Origin: Cloacibacterium sp. TD35
GTDB lineage: Bacteria > Bacteroidota > Bacteroidia > Flavobacteriales > Weeksellaceae
Direction of reading: 5' to 3'
Assembly: GCF_028864635.1 (NCBI RefSeq)
Contig: NZ_CP104850.1
Coordinates: 2,114,001-2,178,000 of the forward strand
DNA: 64,000 nt
Shown: positions 16,705-25,046 of the stretch, piece by piece
How the letters are laid out: every line of letters starts with the position of its first letter
Position numbering within the stretch: the stretch's first letter is position 1
Made by a program: the position numbers and the translations under genes
Notes under the pieces: model-generated
The model's database searches: none
What the model was told of the DNA's origin: nothing
The model's input: the letters and a program-made list of their open reading frames with translations, nothing else

Positions 16705-16716
16705 ACCGTTTATTTG

Positions 16717-16790
16717 TGGAGAATATGGGACTCGAACCCACCACCTTTAGACTGCCAGTCTAACGCTCTAGCCAGATGAGCTAATTCCCC
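16717..16790 (-). tRNA. tRNA-Ala (anticodon GGC)
   Basis: A 74-nt cloverleaf on the minus strand. The acceptor stem GGGGAAT/ATTCTCC carries the G3:U70 pair that marks alanine tRNAs. The anticodon loop CTGGCAG gives GGC, reading GCC and GCU. GGTTCGAGTCC is the T arm. CCA is not encoded. It lies 14 bases downstream of the DUF2007 gene on the same strand, with no room for an independent promoter outside that gene. Confidence 0.96.
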
Positions 16791-16804
16791 ATAAAAAAGA
16801 AAAC

Positions 16805-17038
16805 TTAGTTTTCTTTTTCTGCCAAATAATGGTCTATAATTTCAAAAGCTTTTTGCTCGTCATGAATGTTTACCTCTAGTTTTAAAGCGGTAGCGGTAGG
16901 TGTAGAAAGCAAATTATTAAGGTATTTATTGCTCACTGAACAAGCGATTCCTGCATCTTCTAATTTCTTTTTCACGATTTGTATTTGAACCATTTCATCT
17001 GCTTCAAATACCGAAACTCTTGGTAATTCTGCTCCCAT
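16805..17038 (-). CDS. DUF2007-type small protein
   Basis: A 77-aa soluble protein with the ferredoxin-like beta-alpha-beta pattern of DUF2007 proteins (putative signal-transducing): RVSVFEADEMVQIQIVKKKLEDAGI, then LKLEVNIHDEQKAFEIIDHYL. Function is unknown. A -7 box (TAAATTTG, 17055-17062) stands 17 bases before the ATG. The gene reads into tRNA-Ala and then a terminator, so the mRNA and tRNA probably share a transcript. Confidence 0.8.
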   Translation of the reverse strand: MGAELPRVSVFEADEMVQIQIVKKKLEDAGIACSVSNKYLNNLLSTPTATALKLEVNIHDEQKAFEIIDHYLAEKEN

Positions 17039-17068
17039 ATTTCTAATTTTAACACAAATTTATAAAAA

Positions 17069-18337
17069 TTACTGATTTAATCGATACTTCTCTTGATATG
17101 TTTTGTAAAGTTCTTTCTGCTGATTGTCCAGATTAATTTTTCTACCATCTATGAAGGCTTCAGTAACATTATTGGTCAATTGATCCAGTGCATCGCCCTC
17201 AGAAATGAAGAGTGTAGCGCTTTTTCCTACTTCTAAAGTTCCGTAGTTTTTATCAATTCCCAACATTTTGGCTAGGTTAATGGTAATGCTTTGTAAGGCT
17301 TTCTCTTTTTCTACACCATACGCAACGGTAGTTCCAGCCAAAAACGGAAGATTTCTAGAATTTTGGTATTCCATATCTCCGCTGTAATCTAACCCGTAGA
17401 GAATGCCTTTATCTTGCACCAATTTTGCAAATTCGTAAGGTAATCTAGGAGAATCCGAACTGTTGACCGGCAAGCTGTGAACTCTCTTGATGATGAGTGG
17501 GAAATTGCTCTTTTTAATATCATCTAAAACCCCTACCAAATTGCTTTCACCAATCAAAACTACATTTTTAAGGTTTAGTTTATTGGCCCAAGCAATCACT
17601 TCTAGCGTTTCATTCGCTCCTGCTACTTCTACAAATAGTTTTCTGTTTTCAAAGACTGGTTTTATAGCATTCAGTTTATAATCTTTCACTTGCTGGTTGT
17701 CATATTGCTTTGCTCTCTGAAACAGGGAAGTCAGTTCTTTAATTTTTTCTGTTCTTCTGGTTTGAAATTCTTTATTACGTTTTTCATCGTCTATTCTATA
17801 AATTTCAGGCCAAGAAAGATGCAAAACATTATCCGTCGCTACCACCGCATCTTCCCAATTCCAAGCGTCTAGTTGCATGATGGAAGAGGTACAAGACAAT
17901 GTGCCGTGTTTCAGAACTGGCTGAGTCAATAAAACGCCATTGCTTCTAATCACGGGAATGACATGAGAGTCTGTATTGAAAGAGATGAGCGAACGTACTT
18001 CTGGCGAAATATCATTGGCTTCTCTGTAATCTACCGTGGCATTGGTTGCGGAAATTTCTACCAATCCTAATGTATTGTTCACCAAAATAAAACCTGGATA
18101 TACGTGTTTATTTTGGGCATTGATGACTTCTGCATTGCTCGGAATGCTTCCATTAATCTGGGTGATTTTCCCGTTTTCAAAAACGATAGAAGCATTATTT
18201 AAAACCGTTCCTGTAGCGGTGTGAATGGTGGCATTGGTAATCGCAATTGGATTTTTTTGTGCAGGTGCAGGATTTGGTCTTTGTGCCAAAACCATTGCTG
18301 AAACCAAAATATATAAAGTGAAAAATATTTTTTTCAT
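17069..18337 (-). CDS. Exported amidohydrolase-like protein lacking metal ligands
   Basis: A 422-aa secreted protein with a signal peptide (MKKIFFTLYILVSAMVLAQ) and the composite fold of imidazolonepropionase/dihydroorotase-like amidohydrolases. Where active members read PGFID-HTH, this one reads YPGFILVNNTLGLVEI, without the His-x-His pair, and the later His and Asp ligands are not evident. It is 12 bases downstream of a larger amidohydrolase and likely co-expressed. It may be a non-catalytic partner of that protein rather than a hydrolase. Confidence 0.82.
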   Translation of the reverse strand: MKKIFFTLYILVSAMVLAQRPNPAPAQKNPIAITNATIHTATGTVLNNASIVFENGKITQINGSIPSNAEVINAQNKHVYPGFILVNNTLGLVEISATNATVDYREANDISPEVRSLISFNTDSHVIPVIRSNGVLLTQPVLKHGTLSCTSSIMQLDAWNWEDAVVATDNVLHLSWPEIYRIDDEKRNKEFQTRRTEKIKELTSLFQRAKQYDNQQVKDYKLNAIKPVFENRKLFVEVAGANETLEVIAWANKLNLKNVVLIGESNLVGVLDDIKKSNFPLIIKRVHSLPVNSSDSPRLPYEFAKLVQDKGILYGLDYSGDMEYQNSRNLPFLAGTTVAYGVEKEKALQSITINLAKMLGIDKNYGTLEVGKSATLFISEGDALDQLTNNVTEAFIDGRKINLDNQQKELYKTYQEKYRLNQ

Positions 18338-18349
18338 GAAATTTAATTT

Positions 18350-21316
18350 TTAGTGTTGATGAAAATCTTCTTCTAAAGTGTCACAGTGGTACAATTTCTT
18401 TTGCTCTGTTTTTACCGATTGGGTATTTCCTTTTTTGGCATCGTCTGAGAATAGCATTTTTTGAATAATTCTGTTTTTCTCGTTCTTCACCATTTCATCT
18501 TTTTCGGCTTGTTTTTGTGCATCAAAAATGAGTTTTCCGTCTACAAAAGTTTTGTTTACTGTGGCATAAATACTCAATGGATTGTCCGTCCACAATACCA
18601 AATCAGCATCTTTACCTACTTCTATCGTTCCTAATTTATAGTCTAGTTTCAGCATTTTGGCAGGATTCAATGTTACGGTTTTCCAAGCTTCTTCTTGAGA
18701 AATGTTTCCGTATTTTACCAATTTACCAGCTTCCTGATTCAGTCTTCTCGCCATTTCGGCATCATCTGAATTGATGGCGGTATTGACTCCAGATTTTAAC
18801 AAAATCGCAGCATTGTAAGGAATCGCTTCTCTCACTTCTTCTTTATAACCCCACCAATCTGAGAATGTAGAAGCGTTTGCTCCGTGCAATTTCATTTTGT
18901 CTGCTACTTTGTAGCCTTCTAAGATGTGTGTGAATGTGTTTACTTTGAAATTAAATTTCTCTGCAATTTTCATAAACATGTTGATTTCGCTCTGCACATA
19001 AGAGTGACACGTGATGTAGCGTTTAGATTTTAAAATTTCTAAATGCGTTTCCAGTCTTAAATCTTTTCTGTAATTTTTATTGGTCAGTTTTTCTTTTTCG
19101 TATTCGAGAGCTCTGGTGAACCAAAAATCAAATGCCTGTTCTACTCCACCTCTCGACTGAGGAAAACGATTAGGATTATTGCCCCAATTAGACTGTTTCA
19201 CGTTTTCTCCCAAAGCAAATTTGATGAACTGAGGTGCATTTGGGAACTTCATATTTTCGGCATTTTCTCCCCAAGCAAATTTCACAATGGAAGACTGTCC
19301 GCCAATTGGATTTGCAGAACCGTGTAATTGTTGTGCCGAAGTTACACCTCCTACAATTTGTCTGTAGAAATTCACATCATCAGGATTGATTACATCGCTC
19401 ATTCTCACCTCCGCAGAAGAATTGCTTCCCGCTTCATTTACGCCTCTAGAAAGTCCGATATGCGTGTGTTCATCAATAATTCCGTTGGTTAAGTGTAAAT
19501 TGGTTCCATCAATTTCTTCAGCGTTTCCTTTGCTTAATTGACTTCCAACTTCTACGATTTTTCCTTTAGAAATTTTGACATCGTAATTTTTTACAATTCC
19601 TTTTGAGGTATTGGTCCAAACCGTAGCATTTCTAATGATATAGTCTTTTTGAGTCGGTACATTTTCGCTTCCAAAAGCTGCAAAAGGATACCAAATTTTA
19701 CCGATTTCTTTTGGCGTTTCTTCTTCTTTTTTGGTTTCAGCTTCATTATTTTTTACAAAGGTGATGCTGTAAGGCACTTTGTTTCCTTGTTTGTTCAGGG
19801 CAAAACCATTGGTATTTTTATAGTCTGCTAGCGGATAAAGAATTCTGTAATTCTGTACAGAATCTTTCGGTAAAACCAGTTCCAGAGCCATTTTATAGTC
19901 GCTCACGTTTAATTTTACTTTTCCGTCTTTTTTCTCCTGACTTACTTTGGCTTCAGGCTTCAGAAGAGAGCCTGCAATTTTTAAATCATAGTTCTGATTG
20001 TTGATGGTGAGTTGATACACTCCTCTAATGTCTTGGTCTAACAATTTATTTACCACGAAATTTTTACCTGCCACCCAATTTTCTTGTAAAACGGCATCTT
20101 TGCTGAATAAATCTTCTGTAAATAATAAGAAATTGGCATAACTTCCTTTTCTTAAATTCCCCAAATTTGCTTCAGATTTTACAATTTTTGCAGGATTTTC
20201 GGTCAAAGATTTCAGAATTGCTTCTTTAGACAAACCATTTTTATAGAGTTCTCTAATTTTTCCTAAGAATGAAGATTTGTCTTTCAACTTGTTCATCGTG
20301 AAGGCAAAGTCTACATTTTCTTTTTGAAGAAATAGGGCATTATAAGGCGCTAATTCCCAATGCTTTAATTCAGCAACATTGGCATTTTCCACATCTAAAG
20401 CATCATTAATCTGATACGGTTTCGGATATTCTAATGGCAATAAGAAGAAACCGCCTGTAGATTTCATTTCTTTGGCTCTTTGGTATTCATTTCCAGAACC
20501 CATGAAAACGAATTGTTGTAGGGCTTCGTCCCCAATTTTATCCGCTCTTAAAACGTCCCATTTTTCGGTAGTTTCTATGATGGTTGGTAATTTTTTATAT
20601 TGATTGAATGCTTCTAAATTTAGATTTTTCTCTACTGCATTTCCTCCTTTTTCATACCAATCTGCATCTAAATAAAACTGTCTCAACAAGGCAATAGAAC
20701 CCGCCAAAGAAGTAGGATAAGACTGTCTAGAACTGCCTTTGTCAAAAGAAAGCATGAGTGCAGCATCTTCTTTGATGATTTTTTCTGCAGGTTTTCCGTT
20801 TCCTAAATTGTACAGCACCGCAGAACCTCTCACGATTCCATCCTGGTTGAAACTTAATACCGTACCGAAGCCTTGATTTAAGTATTCTTCGTAATCTTTT
20901 CCTTGATTGGTGAATTGATCAACTGCTCTAGAATAGGCTTTTACAGCATCATTATACGCTGCTGCAGAAGCGGTATTTGGAAGATAGATGCTTTTGGAAT
21001 CTGCTTGTTTCGCTTCAGATTTTTCTACGCCAATATTGGTATACAAATCAATAAAAGATGGATAGACAAACTTTCCTTTTCCATCAATTACCACTGCATT
21101 TTTAGGGATTGCCACTTTACCTGACTCTACCACTTTGCCGTTCTGAATCACCAAAACAGCATCTGTAATAACCGTTTTGTAATCCTGATACAAGGTAATG
21201 TTTTTAATTGCATAAATGCTTTGGTCTTTGGCAGAGGTATCATTTTGCCAATACCCTAACTGTGCTTGCATCCAACTGAAAAGAACGCAAGAAAAGAGAA
21301 TAAATACTTTCTTCAT
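18350..21316 (-). CDS. Exported two-part amidohydrolase
   Basis: A 988-aa secreted protein with signal peptide (MKKVFILFSCVLFSWMQAQ). The N-terminal ~430 residues form one amidohydrolase-like module without the His-x-His (YPSFIDLYTNIG). The C-terminal half is a canonical module with GIIDEHTHIGLSRG near residue 615, the substrate-loop GSANPIGGQSS, His in CHSYVQSEI and FTHILEGYK, and the Asp in NSDDAEMARR. Such large proteins occur in many Bacteroidetes; the substrate is unknown, perhaps a peptide or cyclic amide. The first gene of a two-gene operon. Confidence 0.85.
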   Translation of the reverse strand: MKKVFILFSCVLFSWMQAQLGYWQNDTSAKDQSIYAIKNITLYQDYKTVITDAVLVIQNGKVVESGKVAIPKNAVVIDGKGKFVYPSFIDLYTNIGVEKSEAKQADSKSIYLPNTASAAAYNDAVKAYSRAVDQFTNQGKDYEEYLNQGFGTVLSFNQDGIVRGSAVLYNLGNGKPAEKIIKEDAALMLSFDKGSSRQSYPTSLAGSIALLRQFYLDADWYEKGGNAVEKNLNLEAFNQYKKLPTIIETTEKWDVLRADKIGDEALQQFVFMGSGNEYQRAKEMKSTGGFFLLPLEYPKPYQINDALDVENANVAELKHWELAPYNALFLQKENVDFAFTMNKLKDKSSFLGKIRELYKNGLSKEAILKSLTENPAKIVKSEANLGNLRKGSYANFLLFTEDLFSKDAVLQENWVAGKNFVVNKLLDQDIRGVYQLTINNQNYDLKIAGSLLKPEAKVSQEKKDGKVKLNVSDYKMALELVLPKDSVQNYRILYPLADYKNTNGFALNKQGNKVPYSITFVKNNEAETKKEEETPKEIGKIWYPFAAFGSENVPTQKDYIIRNATVWTNTSKGIVKNYDVKISKGKIVEVGSQLSKGNAEEIDGTNLHLTNGIIDEHTHIGLSRGVNEAGSNSSAEVRMSDVINPDDVNFYRQIVGGVTSAQQLHGSANPIGGQSSIVKFAWGENAENMKFPNAPQFIKFALGENVKQSNWGNNPNRFPQSRGGVEQAFDFWFTRALEYEKEKLTNKNYRKDLRLETHLEILKSKRYITCHSYVQSEINMFMKIAEKFNFKVNTFTHILEGYKVADKMKLHGANASTFSDWWGYKEEVREAIPYNAAILLKSGVNTAINSDDAEMARRLNQEAGKLVKYGNISQEEAWKTVTLNPAKMLKLDYKLGTIEVGKDADLVLWTDNPLSIYATVNKTFVDGKLIFDAQKQAEKDEMVKNEKNRIIQKMLFSDDAKKGNTQSVKTEQKKLYHCDTLEEDFHQH

Positions 21317-21331
21317 ATCAATAATAATGAA

Positions 21332-21356
21332 CTATTTTTAGATTTTCTAAAAATAG
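21332..21356. promoter_or_regulatory. Perfect inverted repeat upstream of the amidohydrolase operon
   Basis: CTATTTTTAGA and TCTAAAAATAG flank three bases, 16 bases before the start codon. It could be an operator or an mRNA hairpin at the 5' end; without a U-run on the correct side it is unlikely to be a terminator. Confidence 0.5.
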
Positions 21357-21383
21357 GAATATTTTTTGAAATGAAAAGAAGAT

Positions 21384-21420
21384 TAAAAAAAATCGCCCAA
21401 TTATAAAAAATTGAACGATT
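21384..21420 (-). terminator. Terminator after lat
   Basis: On the minus strand AATCGTTCAATT pairs imperfectly with AATTGGGCGATT and is followed by eight T residues. It separates the lysine-degradation genes from the amidohydrolase operon. Confidence 0.75.
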
Positions 21421-21448
21421 GTGAGAAATATAATAAATGTTAATAGTT

Positions 21449-22786
21449 TTAGTAGTTTGATGCAATTTTTTCTATTTTATCCAAGGCAAATTGCAGGCCT
21501 TCTTGCGTCACATTCAGGTGCGGACGGAATCTGATAGATTTTTCGCCGCAAATGAGCACAATTACGTGTTCTTCAAAAAGTCTTTCTTGGAAATCTGCTC
21601 TTGCTTTTCCATCTGGTAAATCAAAAGCACACATTAATCCTCTTCCTCTTGCATTAGAAATCAGGTGTGGAAACTTCTCTTGAAGTTTTTGTAAACCTTC
21701 CAATAAAAACTCACCTTGTTTCTGCACATTTTCCAAAAGATTTTCTTTTTCGATGATTTCTAAAACCAATTGGAATCTTAGCATATCGATGAAATTTCCT
21801 CCGAAAGTAGAGTTGATTCTAGAACTTTCAGCAAAAACGTGGTGTTCTACCTCATCTAGCTTGGTTTTACTTGCTAAAATACCACAAACCTGTGCTTTTT
21901 TCCCGAAAGAAATCACGTCTGGAACTACGCTGTAATTTTGGAACGCCCACATTTTACCTGTAATCCCGATTCCTGTTTGTACCTCATCAAAAATGAGCAG
22001 CATTTCGTTTTCGTCACAGATTCTACGCAATTCTCTTAAAAATTCATCACGGAAATGATTATCTCCACCTTCTGCTTGAATGGTTTCTATAATGATACAA
22101 GCTGCTTTATCTTGATTAGACAAAATGGCTTCTTCAATCTGTACCAAAGCTAATTGTTCATTCTTGATGGTTTCCTGTAAATTTTCTTCGGTGATTGGGA
22201 AATGCAATTTCGGATTGATGATTCTTGGCCAATCAAACAATGGAAAATATTGGTATTTTCTTGGGTCGTTGGTATTGGTTAAACTCAGTGTATAACCACT
22301 TCTTCCATGGAAAGCCTGTTTAAAGTGAATTGCTACAGAACCTTCTGTTTTACTTCCTTTGAGCCAATTTTTTCTGGTTTTCCAGTCGAAAGCTGTTTTC
22401 AAAGCATTTTCTACAGCTAGAGCTCCTCCTTCTACAAAGAAACAATACGGCAATTCTTCTGGAATCGCTACTCTGCTAAAGGTTTCTACAAAATCGGCAT
22501 ATTCCTGCAAATACACGTCAGACATGGTAGGTTTGTAGACAGCCATTTTGCCTAACCAAGCAGATTTCCCTACGATATAAGGATGATTATAACCCACCGA
22601 AGCAGAACCGAACATAGAAAACATATCCAGAAATTCTGTTCCTGTTAAACGGTCATGAATCCAAGAGCCATGAGATTTTTCGTAATCCATAACGAAATCA
22701 AAACCATCTGCTAAAATATGTTTTCCTAAAGTTGCTTTTACCTTATTGCTTACAACTTCGTGGCTTAATTCTATTGTTTTGTTCAT
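21449..22786 (-). CDS. lat: L-lysine 6-transaminase
   Basis: PLP-dependent class III aminotransferase moving the epsilon amino group of lysine to 2-oxoglutarate, giving aminoadipate semialdehyde and glutamate. The 445-aa sequence has the lysine-transaminase N-terminus (MDYEKSHGSWIHDRLTG), FFVEGGALAVENALK, the cofactor Asp267 in LLIFDEVQTGIG, and the Schiff-base lysine in VISFGKKAQVCG (Lys296/297). The aldehyde dehydrogenase further upstream would oxidise its product, so together they convert lysine to 2-aminoadipate. Confidence 0.92.
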   Translation of the reverse strand: MNKTIELSHEVVSNKVKATLGKHILADGFDFVMDYEKSHGSWIHDRLTGTEFLDMFSMFGSASVGYNHPYIVGKSAWLGKMAVYKPTMSDVYLQEYADFVETFSRVAIPEELPYCFFVEGGALAVENALKTAFDWKTRKNWLKGSKTEGSVAIHFKQAFHGRSGYTLSLTNTNDPRKYQYFPLFDWPRIINPKLHFPITEENLQETIKNEQLALVQIEEAILSNQDKAACIIIETIQAEGGDNHFRDEFLRELRRICDENEMLLIFDEVQTGIGITGKMWAFQNYSVVPDVISFGKKAQVCGILASKTKLDEVEHHVFAESSRINSTFGGNFIDMLRFQLVLEIIEKENLLENVQKQGEFLLEGLQKLQEKFPHLISNARGRGLMCAFDLPDGKARADFQERLFEEHVIVLICGEKSIRFRPHLNVTQEGLQFALDKIEKIASNY

Positions 22787-22799
22787 AATTTTTATTTTA

Positions 22800-22848
22800 G
22801 ATGTGAGATACTAGAATCAAGAGCCGAGATTCTAGATTCTAGATTTTG
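22800..22848. repeat. Short AGAT/GATTCTA repeats beside the four-helix-bundle gene
   Basis: TAGATGTGAGATACTAGAATC and GATTCTAGATTCTAGATT repeats fill the gap between lat and the small gene. Read on the other strand they contain TCTTGATTCTAG, which also occurs in the repeat on the other side of that gene. Similar AGATGnnAGAT tracts lie at 30840-30925, 35277-35293 and 45089-45112. Confidence 0.7.
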
Positions 22849-22849
22849 G

Positions 22850-23203
22850 TTATTTGTTAAGAGTATTTTTAAAACTATAAATCATCTTTTGAATTTCTAT
22901 GGTATCATTTATTAATTCTAATGCTTTTTCCTCTTTTAAAATTTCCAATTCTTTGATAAGAATTAATTGTGTTTGTAATTCAAAAGCAGAACCTAGAGAA
23001 ATTGCAAGAAAATGAGAAAACTCTTTATTGCTATTTCTTCCTGAACCTTCTGCAATATTTGAAGGAATTGATACAGAAGCTCTTTTCATTTGTGAAATCA
23101 AGCCAAATTTTTCATCAGAAGAAATTTCTGTAGAAACTAAATAAATCTTTTTAGCAAGCTCAATAGATTTTTTCCAAAAATTTAACTTTTCAAAATGATG
23201 CAT
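22850..23203 (-). CDS. Four-helix-bundle protein (23S rRNA intervening-sequence / Avd-like family)
   Basis: A 117-aa protein with the family signature HHFEKLNFWKKSIELAKKIY, FGLISQMKRASVSIPSNIAEGSGR and a C-terminal helix EIQKMIYSFKNTL. Relatives occur in intervening sequences of 23S rRNA genes, as accessory proteins of diversity-generating retroelements, and as isolated genes in Bacteroidetes. They form oligomers that bind nucleic acid. Here it sits between two lysine-degradation genes with short tandem repeats on both sides, which suggests insertion. Its own role is unknown. Confidence 0.9.
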   Translation of the reverse strand: MHHFEKLNFWKKSIELAKKIYLVSTEISSDEKFGLISQMKRASVSIPSNIAEGSGRNSNKEFSHFLAISLGSAFELQTQLILIKELEILKEEKALELINDTIEIQKMIYSFKNTLNK

Positions 23204-23209
23204 AATTTA

Positions 23210-23251
23210 TTCTTGATTCTTGGTTCTTGGTTCTTGATTCTTGATTCTAAG
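23210..23251. repeat. Six tandem 7-bp repeats (TTCTTGR)
   Basis: TTCTTGA, TTCTTGG, TTCTTGG, TTCTTGA, TTCTTGA and TTCTAAG run head to tail directly upstream of the four-helix-bundle start codon. Together with the repeats at 22800-22848, which hold the same TCTTGATTCTA in the opposite orientation, they bracket that gene. Confidence 0.85.
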
Positions 23252-23265
23252 CTCTTATATCAATT

Positions 23266-24819
23266 CTATAAATCAAACTTAATTCCTTGTGCTAAAGGTA
23301 GATTAGTAGTGTAATTAATGGTATTGGTTTGTCTTCTCATATAGACTTTCCAAGCGTCTGAACCAGACTCTCTACCGCCGCCAGTTTCTTTTTCGCCACC
23401 AAAAGCACCACCAATTTCTGCACCAGAAGTTCCGATGTTTACATTGGCAATTCCACAGTCTGAACCTGCATGAGAAAGGAATTTTTCTGCTTCTCTTAAA
23501 TTATTGGTCATAATCGCAGAAGATAAACCCTGCATTACTCCATTCTGTATTTCGATAGCATTTTCTACTTCTCCTGAATATTTTAACAGATATAAAATTG
23601 GTGCGAAAGTTTCGTGCTGTACAATTTCAAAATGGTTTTCGGCTTCTGCAATGGCTGGTTTTACATAGCAACCGCTTTCGTAACCTTTTCCTTTTAAAAC
23701 ACCGCCTTCTACAATCAATTTACCACCTTCTTTTTTCACTTTTTTCAATGCCTCTTCGTACATTTTCACTGCATCTGCATCGATAAGCGGACCTACGTGA
23801 TTATTCTGATCAAGAGGATTTCCTATTTTTAATTGTCCGTAAGCTGCTACAATAGCATCTTTTACTTTATCATAAATGCTTTCGTGAATGATGAGTCTTC
23901 TGGTAGAAGTACAACGTTGACCTGCTGTACCTACCGCTCCGAAAACCGCCCCAATTACCGTCATTTTAATGTCTGCATCTGGTGTTACGATAATCGCATT
24001 GTTTCCTCCTAATTCCAGAAGTGATTTTCCTAATCTAGCTGCTACATTTTGGGCAACAATTTTTCCCATTCTAGTAGAACCTGTTGCAGAAATTAGAGGA
24101 ACTCTAGTATCATTTGCCATTAAATCCCCAATTTCAGCATCTCCGATGACTAGATTTGAAATCCCTAAAGGAAGATTATTCTCTTGAAGCACTTCGGTGA
24201 TGATATTTTGACAAGCAATTCCGCACAATGGTGTTTTTTCTGAAGGTTTCCACACGCAAACATCTCCACAAATCCAAGCTAACGCTGTGTTCCAAGACCA
24301 AACTGCTACTGGAAAATTGAATGCAGAGATAATCCCTACAATTCCTAATGGATGATACTGGTCGTACATTCTGTGACCTGGGCGCTCTGAATGCATGGTA
24401 AAACCATTTAACTGACGAGATAAACCTACTGCAAAATCACAGATATCTATCATTTCCTGAACTTCGCCAAGACCTTCCTGTAGCGATTTCCCCATTTCGT
24501 ATGAAACCAATTTTCCTAAATCTTCTTTATGCTTTCTGAGCTTTTCGCCAAACTGTCTCACGATTTCTCCACGTTTTGGAGCTGGCATCAGCCTGAATTC
24601 TTTGAATGCTTTTTCTGCTTCTGCGATTACTTTTTCGTAGTCTTTTTTAGAAGTAGAAGTGACTTTAGCAATTAAGTTTCCATCTACTGGTGAGTAACTT
24701 TCTATCACTTTTCCTGTAGCAAACCATTTTCCTCCAGTAGAAGTGCCTTTATTCTCTGCTTTAATTCCTAAATTTTTTAAAACTTTTTCAATCCCGAAAT
24801 CTTTATTTTTCTTTGACAT
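23266..24819 (-). CDS. amaB: Aldehyde dehydrogenase, probable L-aminoadipate-semialdehyde dehydrogenase
   Basis: A 517-aa NAD(P)-dependent dehydrogenase of the ALDH7 (antiquitin) type that would oxidise aminoadipate semialdehyde to 2-aminoadipate. Visible are FNFPVAVWSWN (Asn168), Glu269 in LLELGGNN, the catalytic Cys303 in GQRCTSTRR, and the C-terminal GSDAWKVYMRRQTNT typical of ALDH7. The start is the ATG at 24819 (MSKKNKDFGI); an in-frame TTG 33 bases upstream is less likely. The pairing with lat supports the substrate. Confidence 0.9.
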   Translation of the reverse strand: MSKKNKDFGIEKVLKNLGIKAENKGTSTGGKWFATGKVIESYSPVDGNLIAKVTSTSKKDYEKVIAEAEKAFKEFRLMPAPKRGEIVRQFGEKLRKHKEDLGKLVSYEMGKSLQEGLGEVQEMIDICDFAVGLSRQLNGFTMHSERPGHRMYDQYHPLGIVGIISAFNFPVAVWSWNTALAWICGDVCVWKPSEKTPLCGIACQNIITEVLQENNLPLGISNLVIGDAEIGDLMANDTRVPLISATGSTRMGKIVAQNVAARLGKSLLELGGNNAIIVTPDADIKMTVIGAVFGAVGTAGQRCTSTRRLIIHESIYDKVKDAIVAAYGQLKIGNPLDQNNHVGPLIDADAVKMYEEALKKVKKEGGKLIVEGGVLKGKGYESGCYVKPAIAEAENHFEIVQHETFAPILYLLKYSGEVENAIEIQNGVMQGLSSAIMTNNLREAEKFLSHAGSDCGIANVNIGTSGAEIGGAFGGEKETGGGRESGSDAWKVYMRRQTNTINYTTNLPLAQGIKFDL

Positions 24820-25024
24820 TATGTTGAATTTGAATTTTGGTAAATATATCAAATTTTAAAGAATCAATAAAAAAAATCGCATTTTGTTAAATATTTTTCA
24901 AAATTAAAGGTTAAATAAATTTATTTTTTACAATAAAAGAATTTGAAAGATAAAATATCTATTATATTAAAAATTTCAGAAAAGAAAATGAAAGTTAGTG
25001 AAAGGGATTTTTGCAGAAATTGTG

Positions 25025-25032
25025 TATTTTTG
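25025..25032 (+). promoter_or_regulatory. serB promoter -7 box
   Basis: TATTTTTG lies 14 bases before the ATG at 25047. Because the box lies downstream of the in-frame TTG at 25011, that earlier codon cannot be the main start. Confidence 0.7.
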
Positions 25033-25046
25033 GGCAAAGAATTGCT

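Noticed and set aside
23210-23251. CRISPR-like array
   Set aside because: Units are 7 bp with no spacers and no cas genes; simple tandem repeats.
25011-25046. Upstream TTG start for serB
   Set aside because: A -7 promoter box lies between this codon and the ATG at 25047, so it would not be in the main transcript.
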